A DNA stretch of 64,000 nt. Source: Thiotrichales bacterium 19S3-11. GTDB lineage: Bacteria > Pseudomonadota > Gammaproteobacteria > Francisellales > Francisellaceae. Made by a program: the position numbers and the translations under genes. The notes under the pieces were generated by a model that saw only the letters and a program-made list of their open reading frames with translations, was not told the DNA's origin and did not search any database. Each line of letters opens with the position of its first letter. The stretch's first letter is position 1. This document shows, in pieces, positions 28,430 through 37,547 of this stretch. The stretch is taken from assembly GCA_021713295.1 (NCBI GenBank), contig JAKJJU010000015.1, positions 1-64,000 of the forward strand, given 5' to 3'.

Positions 28430-28575
28430 TGATGTTCTCCTAAAACTATTCGATTAAGTATATCCTAAAAATATCAAGAAATCTTACGCTTTAAATTTTA
28501 AATACGTAGCTTTTTGCGTATTATGTTAGCTAATTTCTTCATGAAGTCAAAGGATTATTTGGGAGTTAATGATTT

Positions 28576-29508
28576 ATGCATGAAAAAATAGTGGCAACAA
28601 TAGATTTGGGCTCAAATAGCTTTCATATGCTAATCTCAAGTGTCAGTGGTATAAGTGGAAATTATCAGATTAAAACGTTATATCGAAATAAGTATAAGGT
28701 TCAGCTACGTTCAGGTTTGGACGCCAAAGGTAATCTATCTGAAAAAGTTCAACATAAGGCATTAGAGTGCTTGGCTAAATTCTCTGAGTCAATGTTAAAG
28801 TATAACGTAACCGATATAAAAGCATTGGGAACCTATACATTAAGAAAAGCTCAAGCATATAATCAAGAATTTTTAGCTGAAGCATCAAAGGTGTTAGGTC
28901 AAAAAATTGAGGTGATTTCAGGACTAGAAGAAGCAAGGCTTATTTATGTTGGTGCATCAAAAATGGCGAATCTAGAAACTGAGCAAGCATTAATTGTCGA
29001 TATTGGTGGTGGTAGTACAGAGCTTGTTATTGGTAGAGGATGTGACATTCTAGAGCTTGAAAGTCTTGAAATGGGCTGTGTTAGTATTCAGGATCAATTT
29101 TTTTCTGATGGTAAACTATCATTAAGTAATTTCTCCAGTGCAATTGCATATGCGAAGGAGGTATTACAGCCAATTGTGAAACGCTATAATAGCATTGGTT
29201 GGCAACAAACATTAGGTGCTTCAGGGACTATTCGTTCAATTGCTTCAATTATGAAAGCAATGCATTGGAGTCAAGGGGAAATTTCACAATTGTTGTTAGA
29301 TGGTGTCTGTACAAAGTTAATGGAACTTAAAGATGTTGATTCTATATCTTTGCCTGGCCTAAGAATAGATCGAGAAAATATATTACCAGGTGGTTTTTGC
29401 GTGCTATATGCAATTTTTGACCTAATGGATATTGATCTTATGCATCAATCTAACGGCGCTTTAAGAGAAGGAATGCTTTATGAAATTGTCGATGAGATCT
29501 TTTCTTAA
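28576..29508 (+). CDS. ppx: Exopolyphosphatase / pppGpp phosphohydrolase (Ppx/GppA family)
   Basis: ASKHA-fold phosphohydrolase, 310 aa, matching the short form without the C-terminal HD domain (E. coli Ppx is about 513 aa). Motifs: VATIDLGSNSFHMLIS phosphate-1 loop, RSGLDAKGNLSE, catalytic Glu in SGLEEARLIYVGA, and IVDIGGGSTELVIG. It degrades inorganic polyphosphate and/or converts pppGpp to ppGpp; the two activities cannot be told apart here. Next to trxA-rho, as GppA is in E. coli, which mildly favours the gppA role. Confidence 0.88.
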   Translation: MHEKIVATIDLGSNSFHMLISSVSGISGNYQIKTLYRNKYKVQLRSGLDAKGNLSEKVQHKALECLAKFSESMLKYNVTDIKALGTYTLRKAQAYNQEFLAEASKVLGQKIEVISGLEEARLIYVGASKMANLETEQALIVDIGGGSTELVIGRGCDILELESLEMGCVSIQDQFFSDGKLSLSNFSSAIAYAKEVLQPIVKRYNSIGWQQTLGASGTIRSIASIMKAMHWSQGEISQLLLDGVCTKLMELKDVDSISLPGLRIDRENILPGGFCVLYAIFDLMDIDLMHQSNGALREGMLYEIVDEIFS

Positions 29509-29596
29509 ATCTTACGATAATAGTTTGAATACTTAAGCGTAGCAATATAGAATAAGGTCGGTTAGGACATCATAATACATTAAGTATACTTCCAGT

Positions 29597-30952
29597 ATGA
29601 AAATTGAAAGCTTGAAATCATTAAAGAAAAAAACACTGCTAGTTGAATCTAAAAAATTAATGTCAATTTCTATTTGGAGGCGACGTATTATTTTTTGGGG
29701 TGGTGGTATTTCAGTTGGTTTAGTGTGTGTATTATTTGCCTATTTATGTGACCATGTAAATAATTGGTTTTTGCGTTTTTCTGGAAATTACCCTTATTGG
29801 CCACTGGTCATTACGCCTGTCGGTTTTATGTTAATTGTTTATGTGATGCGCTATATGTTCGATGGGTCAGAGGGTAGTGGTATTCCACAAGTAATGACTG
29901 CACTGCAAGTCAAAAACTCTAAACGTAGAAGTCGACTAGTTTCAATTCGTATTGCATTAGGTAAATTTGGATTAACCATTGTTGGGTTTATGTGTGGTGC
30001 ATCTATTGGGCGTGAAGGGCCAACGATTCAATTAAGTGCTTCTGTGATGAATTTTTTTGGGAAGTTAGATAAATTTAAGCGTGATGATGTTGAGCGTGGC
30101 TTATTATTAGCAGGAGGGGCTGCTGGAATTGCCGCAGCATTTAATGCGCCATTAGCTGGAATTATTTTTGCTATTGAAGAATTGGCAGGTTCTTATGAAA
30201 AAGGTGTTAGCGGTACTATTATTACAACCGTAGTTTTATCGGGTGTTGTTGCTTGGGCCTTTTTAGGAAACTATACCTATTTTGGATCATCAGGAGCAAG
30301 CCTAAATATATTTCAAGATGGTTGGTTTATTATACTCGTATGTGCTGTATTAGGTGGCTTGTTAGGTGGGTTATTTAGTTGGCTTTTGGTTTATATCTCA
30401 GGGCAAATGCTTAGTATTGTCAGACGCCATCCTTTATGGATTGCAGGTATTTTAGGATTGATTGTTGCTTTGATTGGTCTAATTTCAAATGGTGAAACTT
30501 ACGGCAGTGGTTATGAGGCTGCAAAGGCTGTCATTACGGGTGATGGCCAGTCGACAAGTGTTTTATATGGTTTTTATAAAATGCTAGCAACATTGTTGAC
30601 GTATTTAAGTGGTATTCCAGGAGGAATTTTTGCCCCATCGTTATCAGCAGGGGCAGGCTTTGGCAGCATGGTTGCACATTTCTTCTCTCCAGAGTTTGAA
30701 GGTGCAATTGTCTTATTAGTAATGGTTGCTTATTTTTCTGGTGTTGTACAGAGCCCAATAACCGCATTTATTATTGTTTCTGAGATGACTAATACAGCGA
30801 CAAGTAATATGATTTTGCCTATTATGATTAGTTCAATTATTGCTACAACGGTTTCCCGAGCAATATGTCGAGAGCCCTTGTATCATTCATTGGCTAAGCG
30901 ATATTTAGACAAAGTTAAAGCGAGCAAACAAAAAGATAAAATAAAATCATAG
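29597..30952 (+). CDS. ClC-family chloride channel/transporter (first of two)
   Basis: 451-aa ClC protein. Ion-pathway motifs are present: GSGIPQVMTAL (S107 region), GASIGREGPTIQLSA with the gating Glu, FNAPLAGIIFAIEELAG with the inner Glu expected of H+/Cl- antiporters, and LSGIPGGIFAPSLSAGAGFG. About 17-18 helices, with a short basic cytoplasmic tail (KASKQKDKIKS) and no CBS domain. Homologue of E. coli ClcA/ClcB, which aid extreme acid resistance. 88 bases after ppx, probably its own unit. A second ClC lies at 49-50 kb. Confidence 0.92.
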   Translation: MKIESLKSLKKKTLLVESKKLMSISIWRRRIIFWGGGISVGLVCVLFAYLCDHVNNWFLRFSGNYPYWPLVITPVGFMLIVYVMRYMFDGSEGSGIPQVMTALQVKNSKRRSRLVSIRIALGKFGLTIVGFMCGASIGREGPTIQLSASVMNFFGKLDKFKRDDVERGLLLAGGAAGIAAAFNAPLAGIIFAIEELAGSYEKGVSGTIITTVVLSGVVAWAFLGNYTYFGSSGASLNIFQDGWFIILVCAVLGGLLGGLFSWLLVYISGQMLSIVRRHPLWIAGILGLIVALIGLISNGETYGSGYEAAKAVITGDGQSTSVLYGFYKMLATLLTYLSGIPGGIFAPSLSAGAGFGSMVAHFFSPEFEGAIVLLVMVAYFSGVVQSPITAFIIVSEMTNTATSNMILPIMISSIIATTVSRAICREPLYHSLAKRYLDKVKASKQKDKIKS

Positions 30953-31067
30953 CCATTATGCCACCAATAGTAGACATCTGCATTTAAACCCTATAGACTT
31001 TCACATTTATGTATTTAAGTGGTATCAATTCGTTTTTGATTTAAATTGAACTTGAGGAAAAAATGAC

Positions 31068-32384
31068 ATGCAAGTAACAGTAGAAAAAAAAGAAGGTATT
31101 CAGTGTGATTTAGTCATTGAAGTCCCAGCTAATGAGATTGACCAAGAAGTGGCTAAACGATTAAAAGAAATATCTAAAAATGCCCGTATAGATGGTTTTA
31201 GACCTGGTAAAGTGCCAGTAAGATTTATCAAACAGCGTTATGGGGATCAGATTCGTTCTGAAGTTATTGGTGATGTGTTACCAAAAAGATCCTATGAGGC
31301 AATTGAGTCTGAAAAATTAAAAGCAGCAGGTATTACTGAGGTAAAAGTTACGCAAGATAAAGAAGGGCAAGCGCTTAAGTTTGTTGCACAAGTTGAGTTA
31401 TATCCTGAATTTGAAGTCAAAGGAATAGAAGAAATTAAAGTAGAGAAGCCAATTGTTGAGTTAGGTGATGCTCAAGTTGATCAAATGATAGAAACATTAA
31501 GAAAACAGACTGCTGACTATCAAACGGTTGAGCGTGCTGCTAAGCTTGATGATAAAGTCAAAGTTGATTATGCCGGCAGTATTGACGGCGAAGAGTTTGA
31601 AGGTGGTTCGCAAGAAGATGCTGAGATTACGTTAGGATCAAAACAAATGATTCCTGGCTTTGAAGAAGGCATTGTTGGAATGACTAACGGCGAAGAAAAA
31701 GTGATTAAAGTTACTTTCCCAGATAGCTATCATAATAAAGATTTAGCTGCTAAAGAAGCTGAGTTTAAAATTACGTTAAAGTCAACACAAGAGCCAATTT
31801 TACCTGAGTTGGATGAAGCGTTCTTTAAGCGTTTTAATGTTGAAGGTGATTTTGAAGCATTTAAAAAAGAAATTACGAATAATATGACACGTGAACTTAA
31901 GGCTGCGATTAAAAAGAAAATTAAAGAGCAAGTGTTTGATGGTTTGAAAGCGCAAAATGAAATTGATGTGCCTAATAGTTTAGTTCAAAATGAAATTAAT
32001 AAAGCGAAACAAGAATTAATTCAACGTTTTGGCGGTGAAAAAAGCGGCATTAAAGCTGAGAATATTCCAAACGAGATGTTTGAAAAGCCATCATACGATC
32101 GCGTAAAGCTTGGATTAATTGTTGGAAAATTATTTGAGCAAAGCGAATTTGAGCCAGATCAGGCGCGTATTGATCAAATGATTGATGAAGTTGTATCTGT
32201 TTATGAAGATGCTGATAATGTTAAAAAACATATTCTTGAAAACAAGCAAGAAATGGATAATATTAAACATGCAGTTTTAGAAGATCAGCTAGTTGACAGC
32301 TTGTTAGAGCGTGCACAAGTTACTGAAAAAGAAGCAGACTTTTTTGAGTTAGTGCGTTCTGTTATGAGTCAACAACAACGTTAA
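31068..32384 (+). CDS. tig: Trigger factor
   Basis: Ribosome-associated chaperone and prolyl isomerase. 438 aa. The N-terminal ribosome-docking region has the DGFRPGKVPVRFIKQRYG signature; the FKBP domain (about 150-245) is marked by DDKVKVDYAGSIDGEEFEGG and IPGFEEGIVGM; the rest is the helical C-domain. First gene of the conserved tig-clpP-clpX-lon run. The gap to clpP is about 157 bases with a weak CTTATA/TATAAG hairpin and a T-run, so clpP may also have its own promoter. Confidence 0.97.
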   Translation: MQVTVEKKEGIQCDLVIEVPANEIDQEVAKRLKEISKNARIDGFRPGKVPVRFIKQRYGDQIRSEVIGDVLPKRSYEAIESEKLKAAGITEVKVTQDKEGQALKFVAQVELYPEFEVKGIEEIKVEKPIVELGDAQVDQMIETLRKQTADYQTVERAAKLDDKVKVDYAGSIDGEEFEGGSQEDAEITLGSKQMIPGFEEGIVGMTNGEEKVIKVTFPDSYHNKDLAAKEAEFKITLKSTQEPILPELDEAFFKRFNVEGDFEAFKKEITNNMTRELKAAIKKKIKEQVFDGLKAQNEIDVPNSLVQNEINKAKQELIQRFGGEKSGIKAENIPNEMFEKPSYDRVKLGLIVGKLFEQSEFEPDQARIDQMIDEVVSVYEDADNVKKHILENKQEMDNIKHAVLEDQLVDSLLERAQVTEKEADFFELVRSVMSQQQR

Positions 32385-32541
32385 TGACTGTTCGTTGTTA
32401 GTTGACCTTATAAATATAAGTGCTGTTTTTTTGGATGCTTAAAGAAGATTCAAACCTAATTTAAAGGTGTGATTTCGTATTAAGTTGAGTTCAATAGTTT
32501 ATAATAAATTAAGAAATTTTGCATACAAAGAGGGGACGATT

Positions 32542-33150
32542 ATGCACAATACGTTAGTTCCTATGGTAATTGAACAGACATCTCGTGGTGAACGTTCATT
32601 TGATATCTATTCGAGATTGTTGAAGGAGCGAATTATTTTTATGGTTGGTGAGGTGAATGATCACACCGCAAACTTGGTAATTGCTCAATTATTATTTTTA
32701 GAAAGTGAAAATCCTGATAAAGATATTCATTTGTATATAAATTCGCCAGGCGGCGTGGTTACAGCAGGTATGGCTATTTATGATACGATGCAATTGATTA
32801 AACCAGATGTTAGTACGATGTGTATCGGACAAGCAGCTAGCATGGGTGCTGTATTATTGGCATCAGGCAAAAAAGGTAAACGTTTTTGTTTGCCACACTC
32901 ACAAGTTATGATTCATCAGCCACTGGGCGGTTTTCAAGGGCAAGCCAGTGATATTGAAATTCATGCTAAAAATACAATGCGAGTAAAGGAAACATTAAAT
33001 CGTGTTTTAGCAAAGCATACGGGTAAAAAATATGATCAGCTTGTAGAAGATACCGATCGTGATTATTTTTTATCGGCTGAGGAAGCAATGCAGTATGGCC
33101 TTGTTGACGCAGTTATGGAGTCTAAAAGCGGCTCAAACAAATCAAAATAA
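32542..33150 (+). CDS. clpP: ATP-dependent Clp protease proteolytic subunit
   Basis: Serine peptidase, 202 aa when started at the ATG at 32542, which has GAGGGG just upstream; an in-frame TTG 19 codons earlier adds residues unlike the family. Catalytic Ser100 lies in [11 protein letters not shown] and His125 in [11 protein letters not shown]; the Asp follows in [13 protein letters not shown]. It forms a tetradecameric chamber fed by ClpX, encoded next (104-base gap). Confidence 0.97.
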   Translation: MHNTLVPMVIEQTSRGERSFDIYSRLLKERIIFMVGEVNDHTANLVIAQLLFLESENPDKDIHLYINSPGGVVTAGMAIYDTMQLIKPDVSTMCIGQAASMGAVLLASGKKGKRFCLPHSQVMIHQPLGGFQGQASDIEIHAKNTMRVKETLNRVLAKHTGKKYDQLVEDTDRDYFLSAEEAMQYGLVDAVMESKSGSNKSK

Positions 33151-33254
33151 ATTATATTAAAAATTAAAATGCTCTAATTGCACTTGAAGTTTTGGAAAAA
33201 GCCTCCATTTTGATTTATTGTTAAAGTATAACTTCAAATTAGGATAATAAGATT

Positions 33255-34556
33255 ATGCCTAGAAAGAAAAAATCAGGTGATGGTGCTGGCGGGAAGACAC
33301 TTTATTGTTCTTTTTGCGGTAAAAGTCAGCACGAAGTAAAAAAATTAATTGCGGGGCCTTCCGTTTATATATGTGATGAATGTGTTGATTTATGTCGTGA
33401 TATTATTATTGATCAAAGGCAGTCTACAACTGAGGAAGAAGAGGATAAAACGCTACCAAAGCCACATGAGATAAAGAAACATCTTGATCAGTATGTTATT
33501 GGTCAAGATTTTGCAAAAAAAGTACTATCGGTTGCTGTCTATAACCATTATAAGCGTATCTTTTCTAAAAAAGGTGCTAATGAGGGTGAAGATACAAGTG
33601 ATATTGAGCTTAGCAAAAGTAATATACTTTTGATTGGCCCAACTGGAAATGGTAAAACATTACTAGCACAGACATTAGCAAAAATGCTTGATGTTCCATT
33701 TGCTATCGCAGATGCAACAACGCTAACTGAGGCAGGTTATGTTGGTGAAGATGTCGAGAATGTTATTCAGAAGCTACTTCAAAATGCTGATTATAAAGCA
33801 GAAAAAGCTGAAAGAGGCATTATTTATATCGATGAGATAGATAAAATTGCTCGAAAAAGTGAAAACCCATCAATTACACGAGATGTCTCCGGTGAAGGCG
33901 TTCAGCAGGCTTTATTGAAGCTGATTGAAGGCACCGTTGCATCAGTTCCACCAAAAGGTGGCCGTAAGCATCCGCAGCAAGAGTTTGAACAGGTTGATAC
34001 AGCAAATATTTTATTTATTTGTGGTGGTTCATTTGCAGGTATTGAGAATGTTATTAGACAAAGAACGGAAAAGTCAGGTATTGGGTTTGGCGCTGAGGTT
34101 GTTAGTGAAACAGATCGACAAGCACATAATCAATTAATGAAAAAAACTGAACCTGAAGATTTGGTCAAGTTTGGCTTGATTCCTGAGTTTATTGGTCGTT
34201 TGCCTGTAATTGCAGTGTTAGAAGAGCTTGATGAAGCAGGCTTAGCTAGGATTTTAACGGAACCAAAAAATGCGTTATTAAAACAGTATCAGCATTTATT
34301 TAGTTTAGAAAATGTAGAGGTTGAATTTAAAGACTCTGCCGTTAAAGCAGCAGCTAAAAAGGCGCTGGATAGAAAAACAGGTGCACGTGGTTTAAGATCA
34401 ATTCTGGAAAATGCGTTATTAGATGCTATGTTTGAAGTACCATCATTAGAAAATGTTAAAAAGGTAATTATTGATGATCGCGTAATTAGAGGAGAAAGCG
34501 CAGCTTTGGTTGTTTTAGAAAACGAAGAAGAGGTTAGGCTTTCATCTTCTGCATAA
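33255..34556 (+). CDS. clpX: Clp protease ATP-binding subunit ClpX
   Basis: AAA+ unfoldase, 433 aa. N-terminal zinc-binding domain with four Cys ([16 protein letters not shown]...[10 protein letters not shown]), Walker [16 protein letters not shown] (Asn in place of the more common Ser), pore loop [10 protein letters not shown], Walker [13 protein letters not shown] and the IGF loop IGFGAEV for ClpP docking. It recruits substrates to ClpP. Between clpP and lon, 42 bases before lon. Confidence 0.97.
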   Translation: MPRKKKSGDGAGGKTLYCSFCGKSQHEVKKLIAGPSVYICDECVDLCRDIIIDQRQSTTEEEEDKTLPKPHEIKKHLDQYVIGQDFAKKVLSVAVYNHYKRIFSKKGANEGEDTSDIELSKSNILLIGPTGNGKTLLAQTLAKMLDVPFAIADATTLTEAGYVGEDVENVIQKLLQNADYKAEKAERGIIYIDEIDKIARKSENPSITRDVSGEGVQQALLKLIEGTVASVPPKGGRKHPQQEFEQVDTANILFICGGSFAGIENVIRQRTEKSGIGFGAEVVSETDRQAHNQLMKKTEPEDLVKFGLIPEFIGRLPVIAVLEELDEAGLARILTEPKNALLKQYQHLFSLENVEVEFKDSAVKAAAKKALDRKTGARGLRSILENALLDAMFEVPSLENVKKVIIDDRVIRGESAALVVLENEEEVRLSSSA

Positions 34557-34598
34557 ATTGAAAACAAATGTATTTAGCATAAAAGTTAGGGATTTCCA

Positions 34599-37019
34599 AT
34601 GAGTCAAGAGGTAGAGAGAGTATCAGAACAACAAGTGAGTGCTTATCCTGTACTGGCGTTAAGGGATGTTGTTGTTTATCCTAATATGGTTGTACCATTA
34701 TTTATTGGGCGTGAAAAATCAGTTCGCGCAATAGAAAAAGCAATGGCAACTAATCAAAAAATTGTACTGGTTGCACAAAAAGAAGCAAATGATAAAGATC
34801 CATTACCAGATTATTTATTTGAGCTTGGAACAATGGCTTCTATATTGCAATTACTAAAACTACCTGATGGAACACTTAAGGTTTTAGTTGAAGGAGAAAA
34901 AAGAGCACGCATTAGTCGTTATGCAACAGATTTTGCTTATTTGTCTGCCGAAGTGGAACTGGTTGAAGATAATGAGCCACCAGAAGATGTGACAGAACCA
35001 ATTACTAGAACGTTAGTAACAGAATTTGATCAATATGTTAAGTTAAATAAAAAAATTCCTCCTGAAGTGATTAATTCAGTTTCAAGTACGCGTCAATTGG
35101 GTCGCTTGGTGGATACAATTGCGGCACATATGAGTCTTAAAATAGAAGATCGTCAGGCTCTTTTGGAAGCCTTGGATGTATGTAAACGTGCTGAAAAACT
35201 CATGGTCTTGATGGAAACAGAAATGGATATCCTTCAAGTTGAACGTACCATCATGAAGCGTGTTAAGCAACAAATGGAAAGAAACCAACGCGAATACTAT
35301 CTTAACGAGCAAATGAAAGCCATACAAAAAGAGCTTGGTGAGATGGAAGATGGTCAAAATGAACTAGATGACATAGAGAATCGAATTAAAGAGGCGAAAA
35401 TGTCTCAAGAAGCAGAAAAAAAAGGCATGCAAGAGCTTAAAAAGCTTAGAATGATGTCACCTGCTTCATCTGAAGCTACTGTCTCACGCAATTATATTGA
35501 TACTTTAATTAATGTTCCTTGGTCTAAGCGGTCTCGCGTTAAAAAAGATCTAACGAAAGCAGAGGAAGTGCTTAACGTTGATCATTTTGGACTTGAAAAA
35601 GTAAAAGAGCGCATTTTAGAGTATTTGGCTGTCCAACAGAGAAAGCGTAAACTTAAAGGGCCTATTTTGTGTTTGGTTGGACCACCGGGTGTTGGTAAAA
35701 CATCACTAGGTCAATCAATTGCTCGTGCAACTGGCCGTAATTATGTAAGAATGGCATTAGGTGGTGTGCGTGATGAAGCTGAGATTAGAGGTCATCGCCG
35801 AACTTATATTGGATCATTGCCTGGACAGATTATTCAAAAAATGACTAAGGCAGGTACCAGAAATCCTTTATTTTTACTTGATGAGATAGATAAAATGAGT
35901 ATGGATTTTAGAGGTGATCCAGCTTCAGCTATGCTAGAAGTATTAGATCCAGAACAAAATCATGCATTTAATGATCATTATCTTGAAGTAGATTACGATT
36001 TATCAGATGTTATGTTTGTTGCAACGGCAAATTCGTTAAATATTCCTGAACCGCTGTTAGACCGTATGGAAGTAATTCGACTATCAGGTTATACCGAAGA
36101 TGAAAAACTAAATATTGCTAATCGATATTTAGTGCCAAAACAAATCGAAGCAACCGGTCTTAAAAAAGGCGAAATTGAAATTTCTGATGAAATTATTACG
36201 GATGTTATTCGTTATTATACGCGAGAAGCGGGTGTTCGTGAATTAGAACGATATATTGCAACACTTTGTCGCAAATCAGTTAAATCATTATTACTCGATA
36301 AAAATCTTAAGCATATTAAAGTAACGCCTGAGACACTTGAAGACTACTTGGGTGTTAAAAAATATCGCTATGGTATTGCGGATGAAAATCCACTGATTGG
36401 TCAAGTAACTGGACTAGCTTGGACTCGAGTTGGAGGGGAGCTATTAAAAATTGAAGCGGTTGCAACACCCGGAAAAGGAAAAGTTGTCTCTACTGGTAAG
36501 CTTGGTGATGTTATGCAAGAATCAATTCAAGCAGCTGTTACTGTTGTACGAAGTCTTGCTGATAAATTAAACTTAAAAGAAGACTTTTATGAAAAGTATG
36601 ACCTACACGTCCACTTACCTGAAGGTGCAACGCCAAAAGACGGCCCAAGCGCAGGTATTGCAATGTGTACTTCGTTAGTTTCGGTTTTAGCTGATGAACC
36701 GGTAAGAGCTGATATTGCTATGACTGGAGAGATTACGCTAAGAGGAGAGGTTCTACCAATTGGTGGCTTGAAAGAGAAGTTATTAGCGGCATTGCGTGGT
36801 GGTATTAAAACGGTATTAATTCCAGAAGAAAATAAACGTGAATTAGTTGAAATGCCTGATAATATTAAAAGCGGCTTAGAAATTATTCCAGTTCAATGGA
36901 TTGATGAAGTATTAACTCATGCTTTGGTCAATGGAAAAAAATTGTTAAATAAATCAAAAAAATCAAGCTCATCAGCTCAAAAAACACAAAAAATAAAGAA
37001 TAGTGTGAAAAAGAGCTAG
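34599..37019 (+). CDS. lon: Lon protease
   Basis: ATP-dependent AAA+ serine protease, 806 aa. N-terminal substrate domain YPVLALRDVVVYPNMVVPLFIGR; Walker A GPPGVGKTSLGQSIA; Walker B NPLFLLDEIDKM; C-terminal catalytic dyad Ser684 in KDGPSAGIAM and Lys727 in GGLKEKLL. The last 30 residues are Lys/Ser-rich. Degrades misfolded and regulatory proteins. Follows clpX closely; hupB downstream has its own promoter. Confidence 0.98.
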   Translation: MSQEVERVSEQQVSAYPVLALRDVVVYPNMVVPLFIGREKSVRAIEKAMATNQKIVLVAQKEANDKDPLPDYLFELGTMASILQLLKLPDGTLKVLVEGEKRARISRYATDFAYLSAEVELVEDNEPPEDVTEPITRTLVTEFDQYVKLNKKIPPEVINSVSSTRQLGRLVDTIAAHMSLKIEDRQALLEALDVCKRAEKLMVLMETEMDILQVERTIMKRVKQQMERNQREYYLNEQMKAIQKELGEMEDGQNELDDIENRIKEAKMSQEAEKKGMQELKKLRMMSPASSEATVSRNYIDTLINVPWSKRSRVKKDLTKAEEVLNVDHFGLEKVKERILEYLAVQQRKRKLKGPILCLVGPPGVGKTSLGQSIARATGRNYVRMALGGVRDEAEIRGHRRTYIGSLPGQIIQKMTKAGTRNPLFLLDEIDKMSMDFRGDPASAMLEVLDPEQNHAFNDHYLEVDYDLSDVMFVATANSLNIPEPLLDRMEVIRLSGYTEDEKLNIANRYLVPKQIEATGLKKGEIEISDEIITDVIRYYTREAGVRELERYIATLCRKSVKSLLLDKNLKHIKVTPETLEDYLGVKKYRYGIADENPLIGQVTGLAWTRVGGELLKIEAVATPGKGKVVSTGKLGDVMQESIQAAVTVVRSLADKLNLKEDFYEKYDLHVHLPEGATPKDGPSAGIAMCTSLVSVLADEPVRADIAMTGEITLRGEVLPIGGLKEKLLAALRGGIKTVLIPEENKRELVEMPDNIKSGLEIIPVQWIDEVLTHALVNGKKLLNKSKKSSSSAQKTQKIKNSVKKS

Positions 37020-37026
37020 ATTTGAG

Positions 37027-37055
37027 TTGACTGACTGAAAAGGCCTTGCTATAAC
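37027..37055 (+). promoter_or_regulatory. Sigma-70 promoter for hupB
   Basis: TTGACT (37027-37032), a 17-base spacer and TATAAC (37050-37055), each one mismatch from consensus, about 80 bases before the hupB start. This explains strong expression of HU independently of lon. Confidence 0.65.
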
Positions 37056-37135
37056 TAGCAATAATCCTGCGAAATAGCTGGTCTTCAGTAGGTTTTAGGG
37101 ATAGTAAGTTTGTTAACAAGTAAGAGGATAGACCT

Positions 37136-37408
37136 GTGAATAAAAGTGAATTAGTCACCGCAATCTCAAAAGAAGCTGATGTAACAAAAGAAGTTGCTCA
37201 AAGAGTTTTAGATGCAACTATTACATCAATTACATCATCGCTTAAAAAAGGTGGTCAAGTTAGTCTTGTTGGTTTTGGATCTTTTCAAGTTCGTGAACGT
37301 GCAGAGCGCCAAGGACGTAATCCAAAAACAGGCGAGCCAATGACTATTGGTGCTTCTAAATCACCAGTGTTTAAAGCTGGTAAAGGCTTAAAGGATGCGG
37401 TTAATTGA
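37136..37408 (+). CDS. hupB: DNA-binding protein HU-beta
   Basis: 90-aa histone-like protein. Starts with GTG at 37136 behind AAGAGGATAGACCT. NKSELVTAISKEADVTKEVAQRVLDAT helical part, then the signature GFGSFQVRERAERQGRNPKTGEPMTIGASKSPVFKAGKGLKDAVN including the DNA-bending arm with RNPKTG. Nucleoid compaction. The same neighbour order lon-hupB-ppiD is widely conserved. A strong terminator follows. Confidence 0.97.
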   Translation: MNKSELVTAISKEADVTKEVAQRVLDATITSITSSLKKGGQVSLVGFGSFQVRERAERQGRNPKTGEPMTIGASKSPVFKAGKGLKDAVN

Positions 37409-37452
37409 CATAAACCGTTTTCTTTAATTTTTATTAGAGCTTAAAGCTTATA

Positions 37453-37484
37453 AAAGGCATGCCGTTTTCGGGATGCCTTTTTTA
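37453..37484 (+). terminator. Rho-independent terminator of hupB
   Basis: GGCAT-G-CCG (37456-37464), TTTT loop, CGG-G-ATGCC (37469-37477), with one internal G-G mismatch, followed by six Ts and more. The best terminator in the window; it separates hupB from ppiD. Confidence 0.85.
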
Positions 37485-37547
37485 TTATGACTGTGCTAGA
37501 ATGGCAAAAATTAGAAGAATTCAGGAATTATTAAGGAAGCTTTTGTT